Source: CAZUCD01 sp964618855 (lineage in GTDB: Bacteria; Sumerlaeota; Sumerlaeia; SLMS01; JANRJK01). Taken from it: DNA of 46,806 nucleotides. The stretch spans positions 1-46,806 of the forward strand of contig CAZUCD010000007.1 in the NCBI GenBank assembly GCA_964618855.1. Direction: 5' to 3'. Positions 9,377 through 18,302 of this stretch are shown here, piece by piece. Under the pieces are notes generated by a model, which saw nothing but the letters and a program-made list of their open reading frames with translations, was not told the origin of the DNA and did no database searches. Positions within the stretch are counted from its first letter, which is position 1. Every line of letters starts with the position of its first letter. The translations under genes and the position numbers were made by a program.

Positions 9377-9874
9377 TCAGGTCACCCGGAAAATCATCGC
9401 CGTGGCGAGGGCCGCGATACCCTCATGCCGGCCGATGAAGCCGAGGCGCTCGTTCGTCGTTGCCTTGATGTTCACGCCGGCAGGGCCCGTCCCGAGGTCC
9501 CCGCCGAGGCGCTCCCGCATCAGGTCGACGTGCGGCGCCAGCCTGGGCGCCTGAGCGATCACGGTCGCGTCCACGTTGCCCACCCGCCAGCCCGCCTCGT
9601 GCAGGTGCCCGACCACGATCCGCAGTAGCCCGCGCGAGTCCGCGTCCTTCCACGAAGGGTCGTTGTTCGGGAAGTGGTGCCCGATGTCCCCCATTCCCGC
9701 GGCTCCAAGGAGCGCGTCCGCGATCGCGTGGATCAGGACGTCCGCGTCGCTGTGCCCCAGCAGTCCAAACTCGTGCGGAATCTCGACTCCCCCGAGGACC
9801 AGTCGCCTGTTCCTGACAAGCTGGTGAACATCGTAACCGAGCCCCACGGCGAAGGGAGGAGGTGGTGTGGTCAT
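9377..9874 (-). CDS. ispF: 2-C-methyl-D-erythritol 2,4-cyclodiphosphate synthase
   Basis: A 165-aa protein of normal length. It cyclises CDP-ME 2-phosphate to MEcPP in the non-mevalonate isoprenoid pathway. Zinc ligands are visible: D15 and H17 in GLGYDVHQ and H49 in the segment LGHSDADVLIHAIADALLG. The MGDIGHHFPNNDP loop and the TTNERLGFIGRHEGIAA tail are also typical. Its ATG overlaps the ispD stop by 3 nt (ATGA), so the two are translationally coupled. Confidence 0.97.
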   Translation of the reverse strand: MTTPPPPFAVGLGYDVHQLVRNRRLVLGGVEIPHEFGLLGHSDADVLIHAIADALLGAAGMGDIGHHFPNNDPSWKDADSRGLLRIVVGHLHEAGWRVGNVDATVIAQAPRLAPHVDLMRERLGGDLGTGPAGVNIKATTNERLGFIGRHEGIAALATAMIFRVT

Positions 9875-10608
9875 CAGCGCGTTTCGATGTCCGCCTTCAT
9901 GAGATTGGGTTTCTGCATGAGCATTGCCTCTGCGAGCAGTATGTCGCCCCGGGTGGTGACCTTGGGATTCAGTCCCTCGTGCGGGACGGTCGCGACAAGG
10001 TGCCCGGCGCGCTCCAGCGCCTGGGCTTCGTCCGTGCACTCTTCGGCGCCCCGCCGGGAGAGCGCCTCGACGAGCAGTTGCCGGCGCGCGACCTGCGGTG
10101 TTTCCGCGCGCACGAGTTCCGACCGCGGCACGGTCTCGAGGACGGCGCCGTGGCCATCGATCCGCTTGAGCGTGTCATTCACCCGCGTGACCACGATCGC
10201 GCCCGCCGCGACCGGGTTCTCCCCGAGGACGGCAACGCACCGCCACGTTGCCTCGACGGGTGGGAACGGCCTCGCGCCGTCGTGCACGGCGGCAAGCTCG
10301 ACGCCACGGCCCAGGGCCTTTACGCCGCGCAGGACGGATTGCGCGCGCATCTCCCCACCCTCCACGAAACGCCAGATGTGCGCGGCCCCGGAGAGTTCCG
10401 CATGCAGGGCTTCGTCACCCATCAGGTCGGGCGGGAGAACGACGATCCGCTCCGCGAAGGGAAGGTCGTCAAAGGCCGCCATCGCACGAGCGAGGAGCGG
10501 AGTCCCCGAAACTGGTGCGAGTTGCTTGAAGCCGCCGAACCGCGTGCCCCTGCCGGCTGCCACGATCACGAGGCCGGTGTGCGAGAACATGTCACGCAGG
10601 TGGATCAT
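9874..10608 (-). CDS. ispD: 2-C-methyl-D-erythritol 4-phosphate cytidylyltransferase
   Basis: A 244-aa nucleotidyltransferase making CDP-ME from MEP and CTP. The CTP-binding motif reads VIVAAGRGTRFGGFKQLA, where many relatives have PKQ. RAQSVLRGV, VHDGARPF, ETPQ and TDEAQALERAG complete the family pattern. An in-frame Met seven codons in (10590) is an alternative start; neither has a strong ribosome site. It is coupled to ispF downstream. Upstream lies the 394-nt gap before the divergent signalling gene. Confidence 0.93.
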   Translation of the reverse strand: MIHLRDMFSHTGLVIVAAGRGTRFGGFKQLAPVSGTPLLARAMAAFDDLPFAERIVVLPPDLMGDEALHAELSGAAHIWRFVEGGEMRAQSVLRGVKALGRGVELAAVHDGARPFPPVEATWRCVAVLGENPVAAGAIVVTRVNDTLKRIDGHGAVLETVPRSELVRAETPQVARRQLLVEALSRRGAEECTDEAQALERAGHLVATVPHEGLNPKVTTRGDILLAEAMLMQKPNLMKADIETR

Positions 10609-11002
10609 CGGTGGGCCGCAGCATCCGCGCTCCGAGCGGGGACGATGGCCGCCACGGAGAAGGTAGCGATGCGATCGGAATCAGGTCTGTTCCCCAGCCG
10701 CGAAGGGCCGCCCGGTCGCTTCCCGGCTAGGACTCCGGCCCGCGCCCCCGTGGGCAAGCGGGATACCCAACCCTCGCCGCCACAACCCATCCGTTGGTCG
10801 GGGCCCTTGACGATCCCCGCGTGGGCCGCGCCCTGGGAAGTGGCCTGCGGGCCTCCCTTTGGAGGACATCGGGGGTGCGATGGGAACATTCGCGTTGCAC
10901 AAGCGGGAGTTCTCAGGAAGAATGAAGCACCCCATCGACCTCGGGCCGCGCGGTTTGGATTGATTGTCCCGCCGGCCCCGGGGATGGCCGGAGGTGCCCT
11001 GC
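10609..11002. other. Intergenic region between divergent ispD and GGDEF-EAL genes
   Basis: This is the only gap over 300 nt. It must hold the promoters for ispD (minus) and the signalling gene (plus). A weak sigma70-like pair on plus is TTGCAC about 10895-10900, a 17-nt spacer, then AAGAAT. A small inverted repeat CCTCC-CTTT-GGAGG lies near 10853-10866. I saw no tRNA, riboswitch consensus or convincing short gene. Open frames crossing it on minus look like shadows. Confidence 0.4.
10990..10996 (+). promoter_or_regulatory. Shine-Dalgarno that sets the GTG start of the GGDEF-EAL gene
   Basis: GGAGGTG ends 6 nt before the GTG at 11003. Longer readings of the same frame start at TTG 10964 with no ribosome site, so this site decides the start. 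Confidence 0.7.
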
Positions 11003-13687
11003 GTGTCGAGTCCGAGACTGGGCCGATTTTCCGGTGGATCCGAGCGTATTGTCGCTCGATACGCCGTGTTCGCGTGCCTGTGGATAGTTGGAAGTGACGC
11101 CCTGTTGTCCACTTTCAAGGGCGGAAGGGAGTATCCCTTCGAGGTGACCAAGGGCCTCCTGTTCGTCCTTGTGACGAGCATTCTCCTCGCCGTGCTCGTG
11201 CGCAAACGTGAGGAGCGGCTGGCAAGCTTGTCCGAGGCGCTCGCCCTGTCCGAGGAGCGGTACCGATCGCTATTCGAGAACTCGGGCCTCCCGATGGTCC
11301 TCGTCACGGGAAGGGGCCGCATCCTGAAGGCCAACGGGGCTGCCGTTGAACTGTTCGCCCCCGAAGGGGCGGACCTGCGGGGCCGCCGCATGACCTCCTT
11401 CGTCACGAGCGACCTAGATGACTTTCGTGCGTCACTTGAGCGCGTGCGCAAGGGCGACGCCACCCGCTTCGAGGCTCGGTTCGCCTCAACGCACATCGGC
11501 ATGATCGAGGCAACAGTAAGCGGCGCCCCGATTTGGCTTTCCGGCCGGCCCCATCTCCTCCTCTCGATCCTCGATGAAACGGAGCGCCGACGGGACCACC
11601 GCTCCGTCGAGGTGAACCGCGCCTACCTGCACGCGATCATAGAGGCCGATCCCGCGGGGATTGTCGCGACGGACACGGATGGGAAGTGGATTACGTGGAA
11701 CCGGAAGCTCCGCGACATGTGGAGCGCGCCGAACTCATTTGTGGAGGGGGCTGCGGTGGAGCCCCCGCGCGACCTGCAGTCCATCCCGGGCATGGCCCTG
11801 CTTCGCGACCCCGAGTCCCTTGTCGCCTCGATCAAGCGCACGTTCGAGGATCCCGACCATGTGGTCCGCGAACTGGTGAGCACCTCCGAGGAGAAGTGGT
11901 TCGAGATAGAAAGCCATCCGGTCTATGGCCCCTCGCTGGACTATCTTGGGCGCGCGTGGTTCACGCGCGACGTGACCGACCGGCGGCGGCTCGAGCGGGA
12001 GCTCCAGGAAACCGTGGCGCGATACCGGGCGACCCTGGACTCGGCGCCCATCGCCATCGTCACGGTCGACACGGATGGACTCACCACGACGTGGAACAAG
12101 GGGGCCGAAAGGACCTTTGGCTGGACGGCGGAGGAGGCGCTCGGACGAGTTCCCCCATTCGTGGGGGAGGAGTTCCTCCACGAGTACCGCGCGAACTTCA
12201 ACCGCGTCATGTCCGGATCGGAAGTGCGCGGCATGCGCGTCGATCGGCGGAACAAGTCCGGCGCCGTGGTCACGCTCCGCCTCCACACCGTCGCCCTGAC
12301 CCACGCGGACGGGCGGCGCGTCGGGTGCCTCGCCGTCATGGAGGATGTGACCGAACGGGAGGACACCGCGCGAAGGCTCGCGGACGCCATTTCCCTCGAT
12401 TCACTGACCAACCTCGTCAACCGACGGAGCTTCAACTCGGCCCTCAAGCTCCTCCTCGTCGAGGCCGAGCGGACCGAGGAGCAACTGGCGCTCCTCTACC
12501 TCGACATCGACAACTTCAAGAGCATAAACGAGGCGTTCGGCCCAAAGGTGGGGGACTGCCTGCTCCGGGAGTTTGGGGAGTTCCTCCACGCGCGATGCCG
12601 TCCCGACGATCTCGTGGCGCGGATCGGAGGGGACGAGTTCGCCATCCTCCGGCGCCACGTCGAGGAGCCCGCCTCGATCGCCGAGTTCCTGCAAAGCCTG
12701 CTCTCCGGCATCGAGGACGCGTCATTCCTGCGGGAGCACTCTGTCCAGGTGACAGCCAGCGCGGGATATGCGCTCTACCCCGTGGACGCCTCGAGTCCTG
12801 AGGAGTTCCTTCGCGCGGCGGAAGCTGCGAACCACGAAGCCAAGCGGCGGGGACGGAATGCCACGCACGCATTCGAGGCGCGGCTGACCACGGAGGCCCG
12901 GCGCCGCCACACGGTCGAGGCCGGGTTGAGGAGGGCCCTCGCCGAGGGTGGGTTCGAGATCCACTATCAACCCCAGGTGTGCCTCCACTCCAAGAATGTC
13001 CTCGGCTACGAGGGCCTGATCCGCTGGCGCCACCCAGAGCGCGGCCTTCTCATGCCGGGCGAGTTCATTGACATCGCGGAGGCCTCCGGGCTGATCGTGC
13101 CCATGGGCGCCTGGGTGATCCGGGAGGTGGGCAGGATGTGCGCAACCCGCCCGAACGGGGAGGGCGTCGCCCCGCGGTTCTCCGCCAACCTATCCGCGGC
13201 CCAGTTCGCCGACCCGTCCCTGCTGGAGTTGATCTCCGCGACCGTGCAGGACAACGCCATAGCGGCGGGCATGTTCGAGCTTGAAATCACGGAATCCATG
13301 CTTGCGGCGGACCCGGAACGGGCGGTCGGGATCATCCGGAGCCTGCGTAAACTTGGCGTCAGCGTCGCCATCGACGATTTCGGGTCCGGGTACTCCTCGC
13401 TCCAATACCTGAAGCGGTTTCAGGTCGACCGGCTCAAGATTGACCGCGGATTCGTGAAGGATCTCCCCCAGGACGAGACCAGCGCCGCGATCGCGGGGGC
13501 CGTCGTGGCCCTGGGCCGATGCCTCGGCATGCAGGTGATCGCCGAGGGGGTCGAGACCCGCGAGCAGGCCGACCACCTCGCATCCATGGGCGTGGACGAG
13601 GGGCAGGGTTGGCTGTTTGGCAGGCCGCAGCCTGCGGATGCGTGGGGCCTCGGGGCCGCCGCGGGTGCGCCCCTCCTCACCACGTGA
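11003..13687 (+). CDS. Membrane PAS-GGDEF-EAL c-di-GMP signalling protein
   Basis: 894 aa. Two transmembrane helices (about 20-36 and 49-66) are followed by a short coiled coil and three PAS domains (about 88-195, 206-330, 340-450). The diguanylate cyclase domain has an intact GGDEF at 542-546, and a C-terminal EAL phosphodiesterase domain follows. In the EAL domain the signature reads EGL (670-672), keeping the metal-binding Glu. NLSAAQF, EITESM, DDFGSGYSSL, KIDRGFVKDL and AEGVET are all present, so both halves may be active. PAS domains suggest sensing of a small ligand, redox or energy state. The tail overlaps the convergent phosphoesterase gene by 11 nt. A PilZ gene lies beyond that. Confidence 0.93.
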   Translation: MSSPRLGRFSGGSERIVARYAVFACLWIVGSDALLSTFKGGREYPFEVTKGLLFVLVTSILLAVLVRKREERLASLSEALALSEERYRSLFENSGLPMVLVTGRGRILKANGAAVELFAPEGADLRGRRMTSFVTSDLDDFRASLERVRKGDATRFEARFASTHIGMIEATVSGAPIWLSGRPHLLLSILDETERRRDHRSVEVNRAYLHAIIEADPAGIVATDTDGKWITWNRKLRDMWSAPNSFVEGAAVEPPRDLQSIPGMALLRDPESLVASIKRTFEDPDHVVRELVSTSEEKWFEIESHPVYGPSLDYLGRAWFTRDVTDRRRLERELQETVARYRATLDSAPIAIVTVDTDGLTTTWNKGAERTFGWTAEEALGRVPPFVGEEFLHEYRANFNRVMSGSEVRGMRVDRRNKSGAVVTLRLHTVALTHADGRRVGCLAVMEDVTEREDTARRLADAISLDSLTNLVNRRSFNSALKLLLVEAERTEEQLALLYLDIDNFKSINEAFGPKVGDCLLREFGEFLHARCRPDDLVARIGGDEFAILRRHVEEPASIAEFLQSLLSGIEDASFLREHSVQVTASAGYALYPVDASSPEEFLRAAEAANHEAKRRGRNATHAFEARLTTEARRRHTVEAGLRRALAEGGFEIHYQPQVCLHSKNVLGYEGLIRWRHPERGLLMPGEFIDIAEASGLIVPMGAWVIREVGRMCATRPNGEGVAPRFSANLSAAQFADPSLLELISATVQDNAIAAGMFELEITESMLAADPERAVGIIRSLRKLGVSVAIDDFGSGYSSLQYLKRFQVDRLKIDRGFVKDLPQDETSAAIAGAVVALGRCLGMQVIAEGVETREQADHLASMGVDEGQGWLFGRPQPADAWGLGAAAGAPLLTT

Positions 13688-14171
13688 GTGGATGGAATTC
13701 CACCGAGAGCCGATCAGTCGAGTCATCCCAGGCCAAAAGGGCCACCGAACTGTCCTTCCCGAGGCGGGGCGGCGAGGCGGCGCCCGGATTGACGACCAGC
13801 ACGCCATCGACTTCGCGCAGGAGCGCCTCGTGGCTGTGACCCGTCAGGACCAGCCGCAGCCGCGGGCATGTCGCCGAGCGCACGAGCGCCACGACTCGCT
13901 CCCCGATGTCGGGCGGATGCAGGTGCCCGTGCGCGATGGCGGCAACGCCGAAGGGGAGTTCCACCCGGCGCGAAAGGGGCAGGCGCGGGGAAACCCGGTC
14001 GCAGTTCCCCGCCACCGCGAACGTCGGGGCGATCAGGCCCAATTGGTCGAGCACCTCGTCCCCGCAGACATCGCCCGCGTGCAGGATGGCCTCGACCCCG
14101 GCAAGCATCGACGGGAGCTCGGGATGGAAGCGCCCGTGCGTGTCGCTGACGAGGCCAAAGCGCCGCGGCAC
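13677..14171 (-). CDS. YfcE/MJ0936-type metallophosphoesterase
   Basis: A 164-aa calcineurin-like phosphodiesterase. Metal-binding motifs are in order: SDTHG (Asp, His), HAGDV, GNCD, AHGH and TGHSHEAL. Length and motif order match the YfcE/MJ0936 family, which hydrolyses artificial phosphodiesters; physiological substrates are mostly unknown. GTG start at 14171, directly abutting the stop of the PilZ gene (TGA then GTG). GAGGAC just upstream serves as ribosome site. Probably co-transcribed with the PilZ gene. Confidence 0.88.
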   Translation of the reverse strand: MPRRFGLVSDTHGRFHPELPSMLAGVEAILHAGDVCGDEVLDQLGLIAPTFAVAGNCDRVSPRLPLSRRVELPFGVAAIAHGHLHPPDIGERVVALVRSATCPRLRLVLTGHSHEALLREVDGVLVVNPGAASPPRLGKDSSVALLAWDDSTDRLSVEFHPLTW

Positions 14172-15407
14172 TCAGTCCTCGAGCAGCTTCATCATGTCGC
14201 TGCGCACCTGTTCGACCGTCAGAGCGTTCTCTCCCTCGCGCTTGACCTCCTCGAAGATCCGCCGGTCGAAGCCCTTGCGGCTGATGATCTTCGCGGTCAG
14301 GGCGCAGTTGTCACCGACGCCCAGGAGGCGCTGGAGCTGCGCCAGGACGCGCTCGGCCTGCCGGGCCGGGCCGAGGAACTCGACGTTCACGATCTGCTCG
14401 CCCTCGTTGCGCGAGTCGATGTTGGCATCGAAGCGGACCGCCCCTGCGTTGGTGAGCGAGAAGTAGGTGACCTCGATCGGCAGCCGCCGAGAGAGCCGCG
14501 TTCCGGCCTGACTCCGCATGACGAAGTAGTTCTCAGCCGTGTCCTGCAAAACCAATTCGATGCTGAATCTGCCCTGGCGCACTGGGGCGGAGAACTTTTG
14601 CCCCCCGGCGGACTCGACCACCACCTCGAGCGCATCCTTGGCCTCGCCGGAGATGATCACCTTCTGCTCCAGGGACGTCGGCGGGAAGGGGTCGAGCACG
14701 GGCATCGGCAGCGGGGGGGCGCCACCCCACTCGGTCTGCCCCGTCGGGTCGAAAATGCGGACGAGCGCGGGGACCATCACGTGGAACTTGAGCCCAAGCC
14801 TCGGCTCGCGGCCGGAGACGTCCGTCCAGGCGACGGTCCCGCGCAGCTCCGGTACCTGCGAGTGGGCCACCTTCAGTTCGAAGAACCGCGTGCAGAGCGT
14901 CGAACCGACGTCGATGTTCTTGTGCCGTTCGTGGATTTCGACCATCGCGCCCCCGGCGCTGAAGTTCAGCACCCGCACCGCCATCGCGATGGGCACGAGG
15001 GATGTCTCCGGGATCACGACCTTCAGGACGCCGGGGAAGCTGCAAGAGTGCCGCGGTTCCCGGGACTTGATGAACTCCGCGACGGAGGCCGGCATCTCCG
15101 CGTCCCCCCACGCGCCGCGGGGGGGCTTCGGAATCTCCGAGGACGAGGAGAACCCCTCGGGGAACCGGGCCTTCGTGTGCCCCTCCCGCTTGATGACGGG
15201 AGTGGCGGCTATCCCCATGTCCTTCGTGTCGTCGTGGCCGTAGTCCTTGAAGAATGCTTCGTCGGAGGACCCCGTGTCGTTCTCCGCCCGGGAGATGGGG
15301 GCCGGCAGGGGAGGGGGCCCCGAGGGCGGTGGAGCCATCGGCAGGTACGGGGTCGCAGGCGCGACCCCTTGGGGGATGTCCGACTTCTTGTCAGTCTGCT
15401 TGCCCAT
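14172..15407 (-). CDS. PilZ-domain protein
   Basis: 411 aa. A Pro-rich, low-complexity N-terminal 110 residues precedes a PilZ-like domain at about 115-225. It shows an Arg-containing lead-in (REPRHSC) and the NFSAGG match to the NxSxxG c-di-GMP-binding motif, followed by TVAWTD and LGLKF. The canonical RxxxR is not clear, so binding is uncertain. The C-terminal half (about 240-411) is a predicted beta-rich segment plus helical tail (RVLAQLQRLLG) that I do not recognise. Divergent from the BACON kinase gene and next to the GGDEF-EAL gene, it is a candidate c-di-GMP effector. Confidence 0.75.
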   Translation of the reverse strand: MGKQTDKKSDIPQGVAPATPYLPMAPPPSGPPPLPAPISRAENDTGSSDEAFFKDYGHDDTKDMGIAATPVIKREGHTKARFPEGFSSSSEIPKPPRGAWGDAEMPASVAEFIKSREPRHSCSFPGVLKVVIPETSLVPIAMAVRVLNFSAGGAMVEIHERHKNIDVGSTLCTRFFELKVAHSQVPELRGTVAWTDVSGREPRLGLKFHVMVPALVRIFDPTGQTEWGGAPPLPMPVLDPFPPTSLEQKVIISGEAKDALEVVVESAGGQKFSAPVRQGRFSIELVLQDTAENYFVMRSQAGTRLSRRLPIEVTYFSLTNAGAVRFDANIDSRNEGEQIVNVEFLGPARQAERVLAQLQRLLGVGDNCALTAKIISRKGFDRRIFEEVKREGENALTVEQVRSDMMKLLED

Positions 15408-15467
15408 GAACTTGGTGCTTCTCGGATGGTTCTGGTCGGCGGGTCATCCGCCGTGCGTTGAAAGCAC

Positions 15468-15498
15468 AGTTTACCCCGCCCCGGGGGTGGACAGTCAA
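15468..15498 (-). promoter_or_regulatory. Candidate sigma70-type promoter for the PilZ gene
   Basis: Reading the minus strand, TTGACT (15493-15498) and TAAACT (15468-15473) are separated by 19 nt, about 60 nt upstream of the PilZ ATG. The -35 box is a good match, the -10 box is 4 of 6, and the spacer is longer than ideal. The rest of the 234-nt divergent gap (15408-15641) shows no other structure I can support. Confidence 0.3.
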
Positions 15499-15641
15499 AG
15501 CGATTGATGACGCAATCGTGTCCTTCGTGCAGGGCATTGAAACAAGGGGCTTTCGTATTGCGCTTCCCTGCCCCCGGCCCTTCCCTTGGCCTGCTTGGCC
15601 ATTGACATCTCCCCCTCCGAATACCGGGCCCCGAACCAACG

Positions 15642-18245
15642 ATGCGCGAGCTGGCACCTGGCGAGATACTGCTTGGAAAGTATGAGATCATCAAGGTCCT
15701 CGGGTCCGGTGGCATGGGCGCCGTCTATCAGGGGCGCCAGATCGACCTGAACCGCGACGTCGCGATCAAGGTCCCGCACCGCGACGCCCTCGCAATCCCA
15801 GGCTTCACCCAGCGATTCGCACGTGAGGCCAAGACCGTAGCCAAGCTCGTCCACGACAACGTCGTGCAGGTGTACGAGTTCCACCAGTCCGAGAACGACC
15901 TGTTCATCGTGATGGAGTTCGTCGAGGGGAAGGACCTGCAGGCGATGGTCAAGAACCCGACCAACGACCTGAAGGTGAGCGACTTCGCGAAGATGCTTAC
16001 CGGCGCGGCGCAGGGCCTCGCCTACGCCCACGAGTTCGGGGTCATCCACCGCGACATCAAGCCGCACAACGTGATGGTGGGGCGCGTCGGGGGGAAGGCC
16101 GGGCGCTGGCGCGTCAAGATCATGGACTTCGGCATCGCCCACATCGACCAGGGCGCCCAGTTCACAGAGGTCCAGCAGCTCACCATCACCGGCCAGGCGA
16201 TAGGCACCCCAAGCTACATGTCCCCGGAGCAGGTCCGCGGCATGGGTGTCACGCACCTTTCGGACATCTACTCCCTCGGCTGCGTCCTCTTCTTTGTTTT
16301 CTCCCGCAGGACCCCGTTCGTAGGCACAGGCTACACCATCGCGGCGGCTCACCTGGGCGAGCCTGCCCCCTCCATGCACCAGTTCCTCATGAACGTGCCG
16401 GAGGAGTACGACCTCCTTGTCCGGCAGTGCCTGGAGAAGGACCCGAGCCTGCGCCCGCAGGACTGCAACGAGATCGCCGAGCGCATCATGTCGTCGCTCG
16501 CGCCGGTCATGGACCTTCCGATGTCGGCGATCTGGGCCACCCTGGCTAAGACCCCCGCCCTCCTGCAGCAGGAGGAACACCAGGGAGACCCCGGATCCGA
16601 GGGCACGCCCCTCAACATCGCCACGAAGCCCGGAGCCCAGCCCCAGCAGCAGTCCCCCCCACGTGGGCGTACAGAGATCATCGACAACGAGTCGATGCCG
16701 ACTCAGGCCGCCGATCCCACGGCCATCCTGAAGCAGGGACCCGGGCAGGCGACACAGGCTCCGGCCGGCGCTGCACCCCCCCTCAAGCGCGTTTCCCCAC
16801 AGCAGCAGCGCCCCGCGGCCCCTTACGGTGTCTCCCCCGAAGTTGCCTCACTCGTCGTCGCCGCGCAGCACCACGACCAGGCCAAGCCAGCCGCCGAAGA
16901 GGCTTCGAGGAAGAAGTCCGGCCGCTCCCCGATGCAGGTGGTCATCCTGAGCTTCGTCGCCGTGATTCTGCTCATCGGCGTGGGCATAGGCATCGCCTAC
17001 GCAGTCAAGCCCGACGAGACCAAGAAGGCGCTGGCGGGCGTCGCCCATCAGGTGGACGACCTCTTCTACTCCAACGTGGAGTTCGACAAGGCGATCAGGA
17101 TCACCGGCCCCGATGGAGTGACGGAGGGCGTGGTCTGGCCCGACGGCACGGACGGGTACATCGTCAATGTCGCCGCACATCGCCGCGTCAGTTGGACGGC
17201 CTCGGTGGACAATGCCGAGATGCTCCAGATCATCGAGCCCCCCGCCGAGCTCTCCGGCGAGGCGAAGCTCACGATCAAGGTCGCGCGCAACACCGGACCG
17301 GGCCGCGAGGGCCGACTCAAGATCGCCTCCGCCGATGCGACCACGGAGTTCCTCTTCACCCAGCAGAGCGGCTGCAAGGTCGAGGTCCCCGACTCCTCCA
17401 AGGTCGCCGAACTGGCGGCCGGCGGGGAGGGGAAGCCCACCCCGGCAACGTCCTTCGCGGTCAAGGCGGGCGACACCTGCACATGGAAGGCCATCGTCGA
17501 TCCGCGCAGCCCCTGGCTCCGCGTCGCGTCGGGAGTGGATAATGTGGGTCCCGTGGAAGTGCGCCTCGAGGCTGATCCCAATCCGGGCGACACTCGGCAG
17601 GCCAAGCTCACCATCCGCGACGACGCCGGCAAGGAGAAGGCCCTCGTCATCACGCAGGCGCCTGGCCAGTGCTCGGTCTTCCTCGACACGAGGGGCACCT
17701 CCTTCCCACCCACCGCGTCGGGGACGTTCATCTTTGCGATCAATGCAAGTTCCACCCGTTGCAAGTGGCGGCTGGAATTGCCGAACTGGATGGTCCGGGC
17801 GACGGAACCCACCGCCGACGGCGGGTTCGACCTGGGGACCCAGGAGATCCACTGCGTGATCCAGCCGAACACGGTGCCGGCCAACCGCTCGGGACGCGTG
17901 GTCATCATGGACCCCGACGGAAAGGAACTCGCGGGGGTGGACGTCACACAGCGCGGCGTCTTCCTGCTGAAGGGCATCAGCCCGCGGAACCAGGAGATCA
18001 CGTCCCAGATGTCGGGAGGATTCGACGTGGATGCCGATGCGGGCTGCGAGTGGAGCGTCTCGATCGAGGCCGGTGCGGACTGGGTCGTGATCGAGAAGGG
18101 TGACAAGGGCGTGGGCCCCGGCCGCGTCGAGTTCAAGATCGTCGAGCTCAACCAGAAGGGCGGCAGGCGCTTCGCGCGCTTCAACGTCTCCTCGCCGGAC
18201 CAGAAGCCGATTCAGTTCACGCTCGCACAGGGCAAGGTCGAGTAG
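15642..18245 (+). CDS. Transmembrane Ser/Thr protein kinase with four BACON-like extracytoplasmic repeats
   Basis: 867 aa. The N-terminal Hanks-type kinase (about 12-290) is complete: glycine loop GSGGMG (21-26), catalytic Lys43, HRDIKPHN (136-143), DFG (162-164) and SPE (194-196). A Pro/Gln-rich juxtamembrane linker leads to one transmembrane helix (about 430-455). Outside are four beta-sandwich repeats of about 95 aa, at roughly 485-580, 581-676, 677-772 and 773-866. Each has a W-x-(A/V/L) strand, an N/D-x-G-x-x-R turn and, in most, a closing strand with TQ (FTQQ, ITQA, VTQR; the last ends FTLAQG). This is the BACON pattern. Such domains usually bind carbohydrate or mucin-like polymers in Bacteroidetes proteins. 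Here they sit where PASTA repeats sit in PknB, so an envelope-sensing kinase is inferred. Cysteines recur at repeat boundaries. Confidence 0.9.
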   Translation: MRELAPGEILLGKYEIIKVLGSGGMGAVYQGRQIDLNRDVAIKVPHRDALAIPGFTQRFAREAKTVAKLVHDNVVQVYEFHQSENDLFIVMEFVEGKDLQAMVKNPTNDLKVSDFAKMLTGAAQGLAYAHEFGVIHRDIKPHNVMVGRVGGKAGRWRVKIMDFGIAHIDQGAQFTEVQQLTITGQAIGTPSYMSPEQVRGMGVTHLSDIYSLGCVLFFVFSRRTPFVGTGYTIAAAHLGEPAPSMHQFLMNVPEEYDLLVRQCLEKDPSLRPQDCNEIAERIMSSLAPVMDLPMSAIWATLAKTPALLQQEEHQGDPGSEGTPLNIATKPGAQPQQQSPPRGRTEIIDNESMPTQAADPTAILKQGPGQATQAPAGAAPPLKRVSPQQQRPAAPYGVSPEVASLVVAAQHHDQAKPAAEEASRKKSGRSPMQVVILSFVAVILLIGVGIGIAYAVKPDETKKALAGVAHQVDDLFYSNVEFDKAIRITGPDGVTEGVVWPDGTDGYIVNVAAHRRVSWTASVDNAEMLQIIEPPAELSGEAKLTIKVARNTGPGREGRLKIASADATTEFLFTQQSGCKVEVPDSSKVAELAAGGEGKPTPATSFAVKAGDTCTWKAIVDPRSPWLRVASGVDNVGPVEVRLEADPNPGDTRQAKLTIRDDAGKEKALVITQAPGQCSVFLDTRGTSFPPTASGTFIFAINASSTRCKWRLELPNWMVRATEPTADGGFDLGTQEIHCVIQPNTVPANRSGRVVIMDPDGKELAGVDVTQRGVFLLKGISPRNQEITSQMSGGFDVDADAGCEWSVSIEAGADWVVIEKGDKGVGPGRVEFKIVELNQKGGRRFARFNVSSPDQKPIQFTLAQGKVE

Positions 18246-18268
18246 CAGGGGCGCGCAACTGCGTTCGT

Positions 18269-18297
18269 GATCGGCGCCCCGTCCAGGGGCGCCGATC
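18269..18297. terminator. Bidirectional terminator hairpin
   Basis: A perfect 12-bp inverted repeat (18269-18280 with 18286-18297) has a 5-nt loop (GTCCA). It lies in the 57-nt gap between the convergent kinase and RlmI-like genes. No U-tract follows on either side, but it is the strongest simple hairpin I noticed and its position fits termination from both sides. Confidence 0.75.
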
Positions 18298-18302
18298 GTG
18301 CT

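Noticed and set aside
13677..13687. 11-nt overlap of convergent genes as a regulatory antisense pair
   Set aside because: Short tail overlaps are common in compact genomes and no further signal was seen.
13617..15461. Long plus-strand open frame across the phosphoesterase and PilZ genes
   Set aside because: It mirrors two recognisable minus-strand genes and has no motifs of its own.
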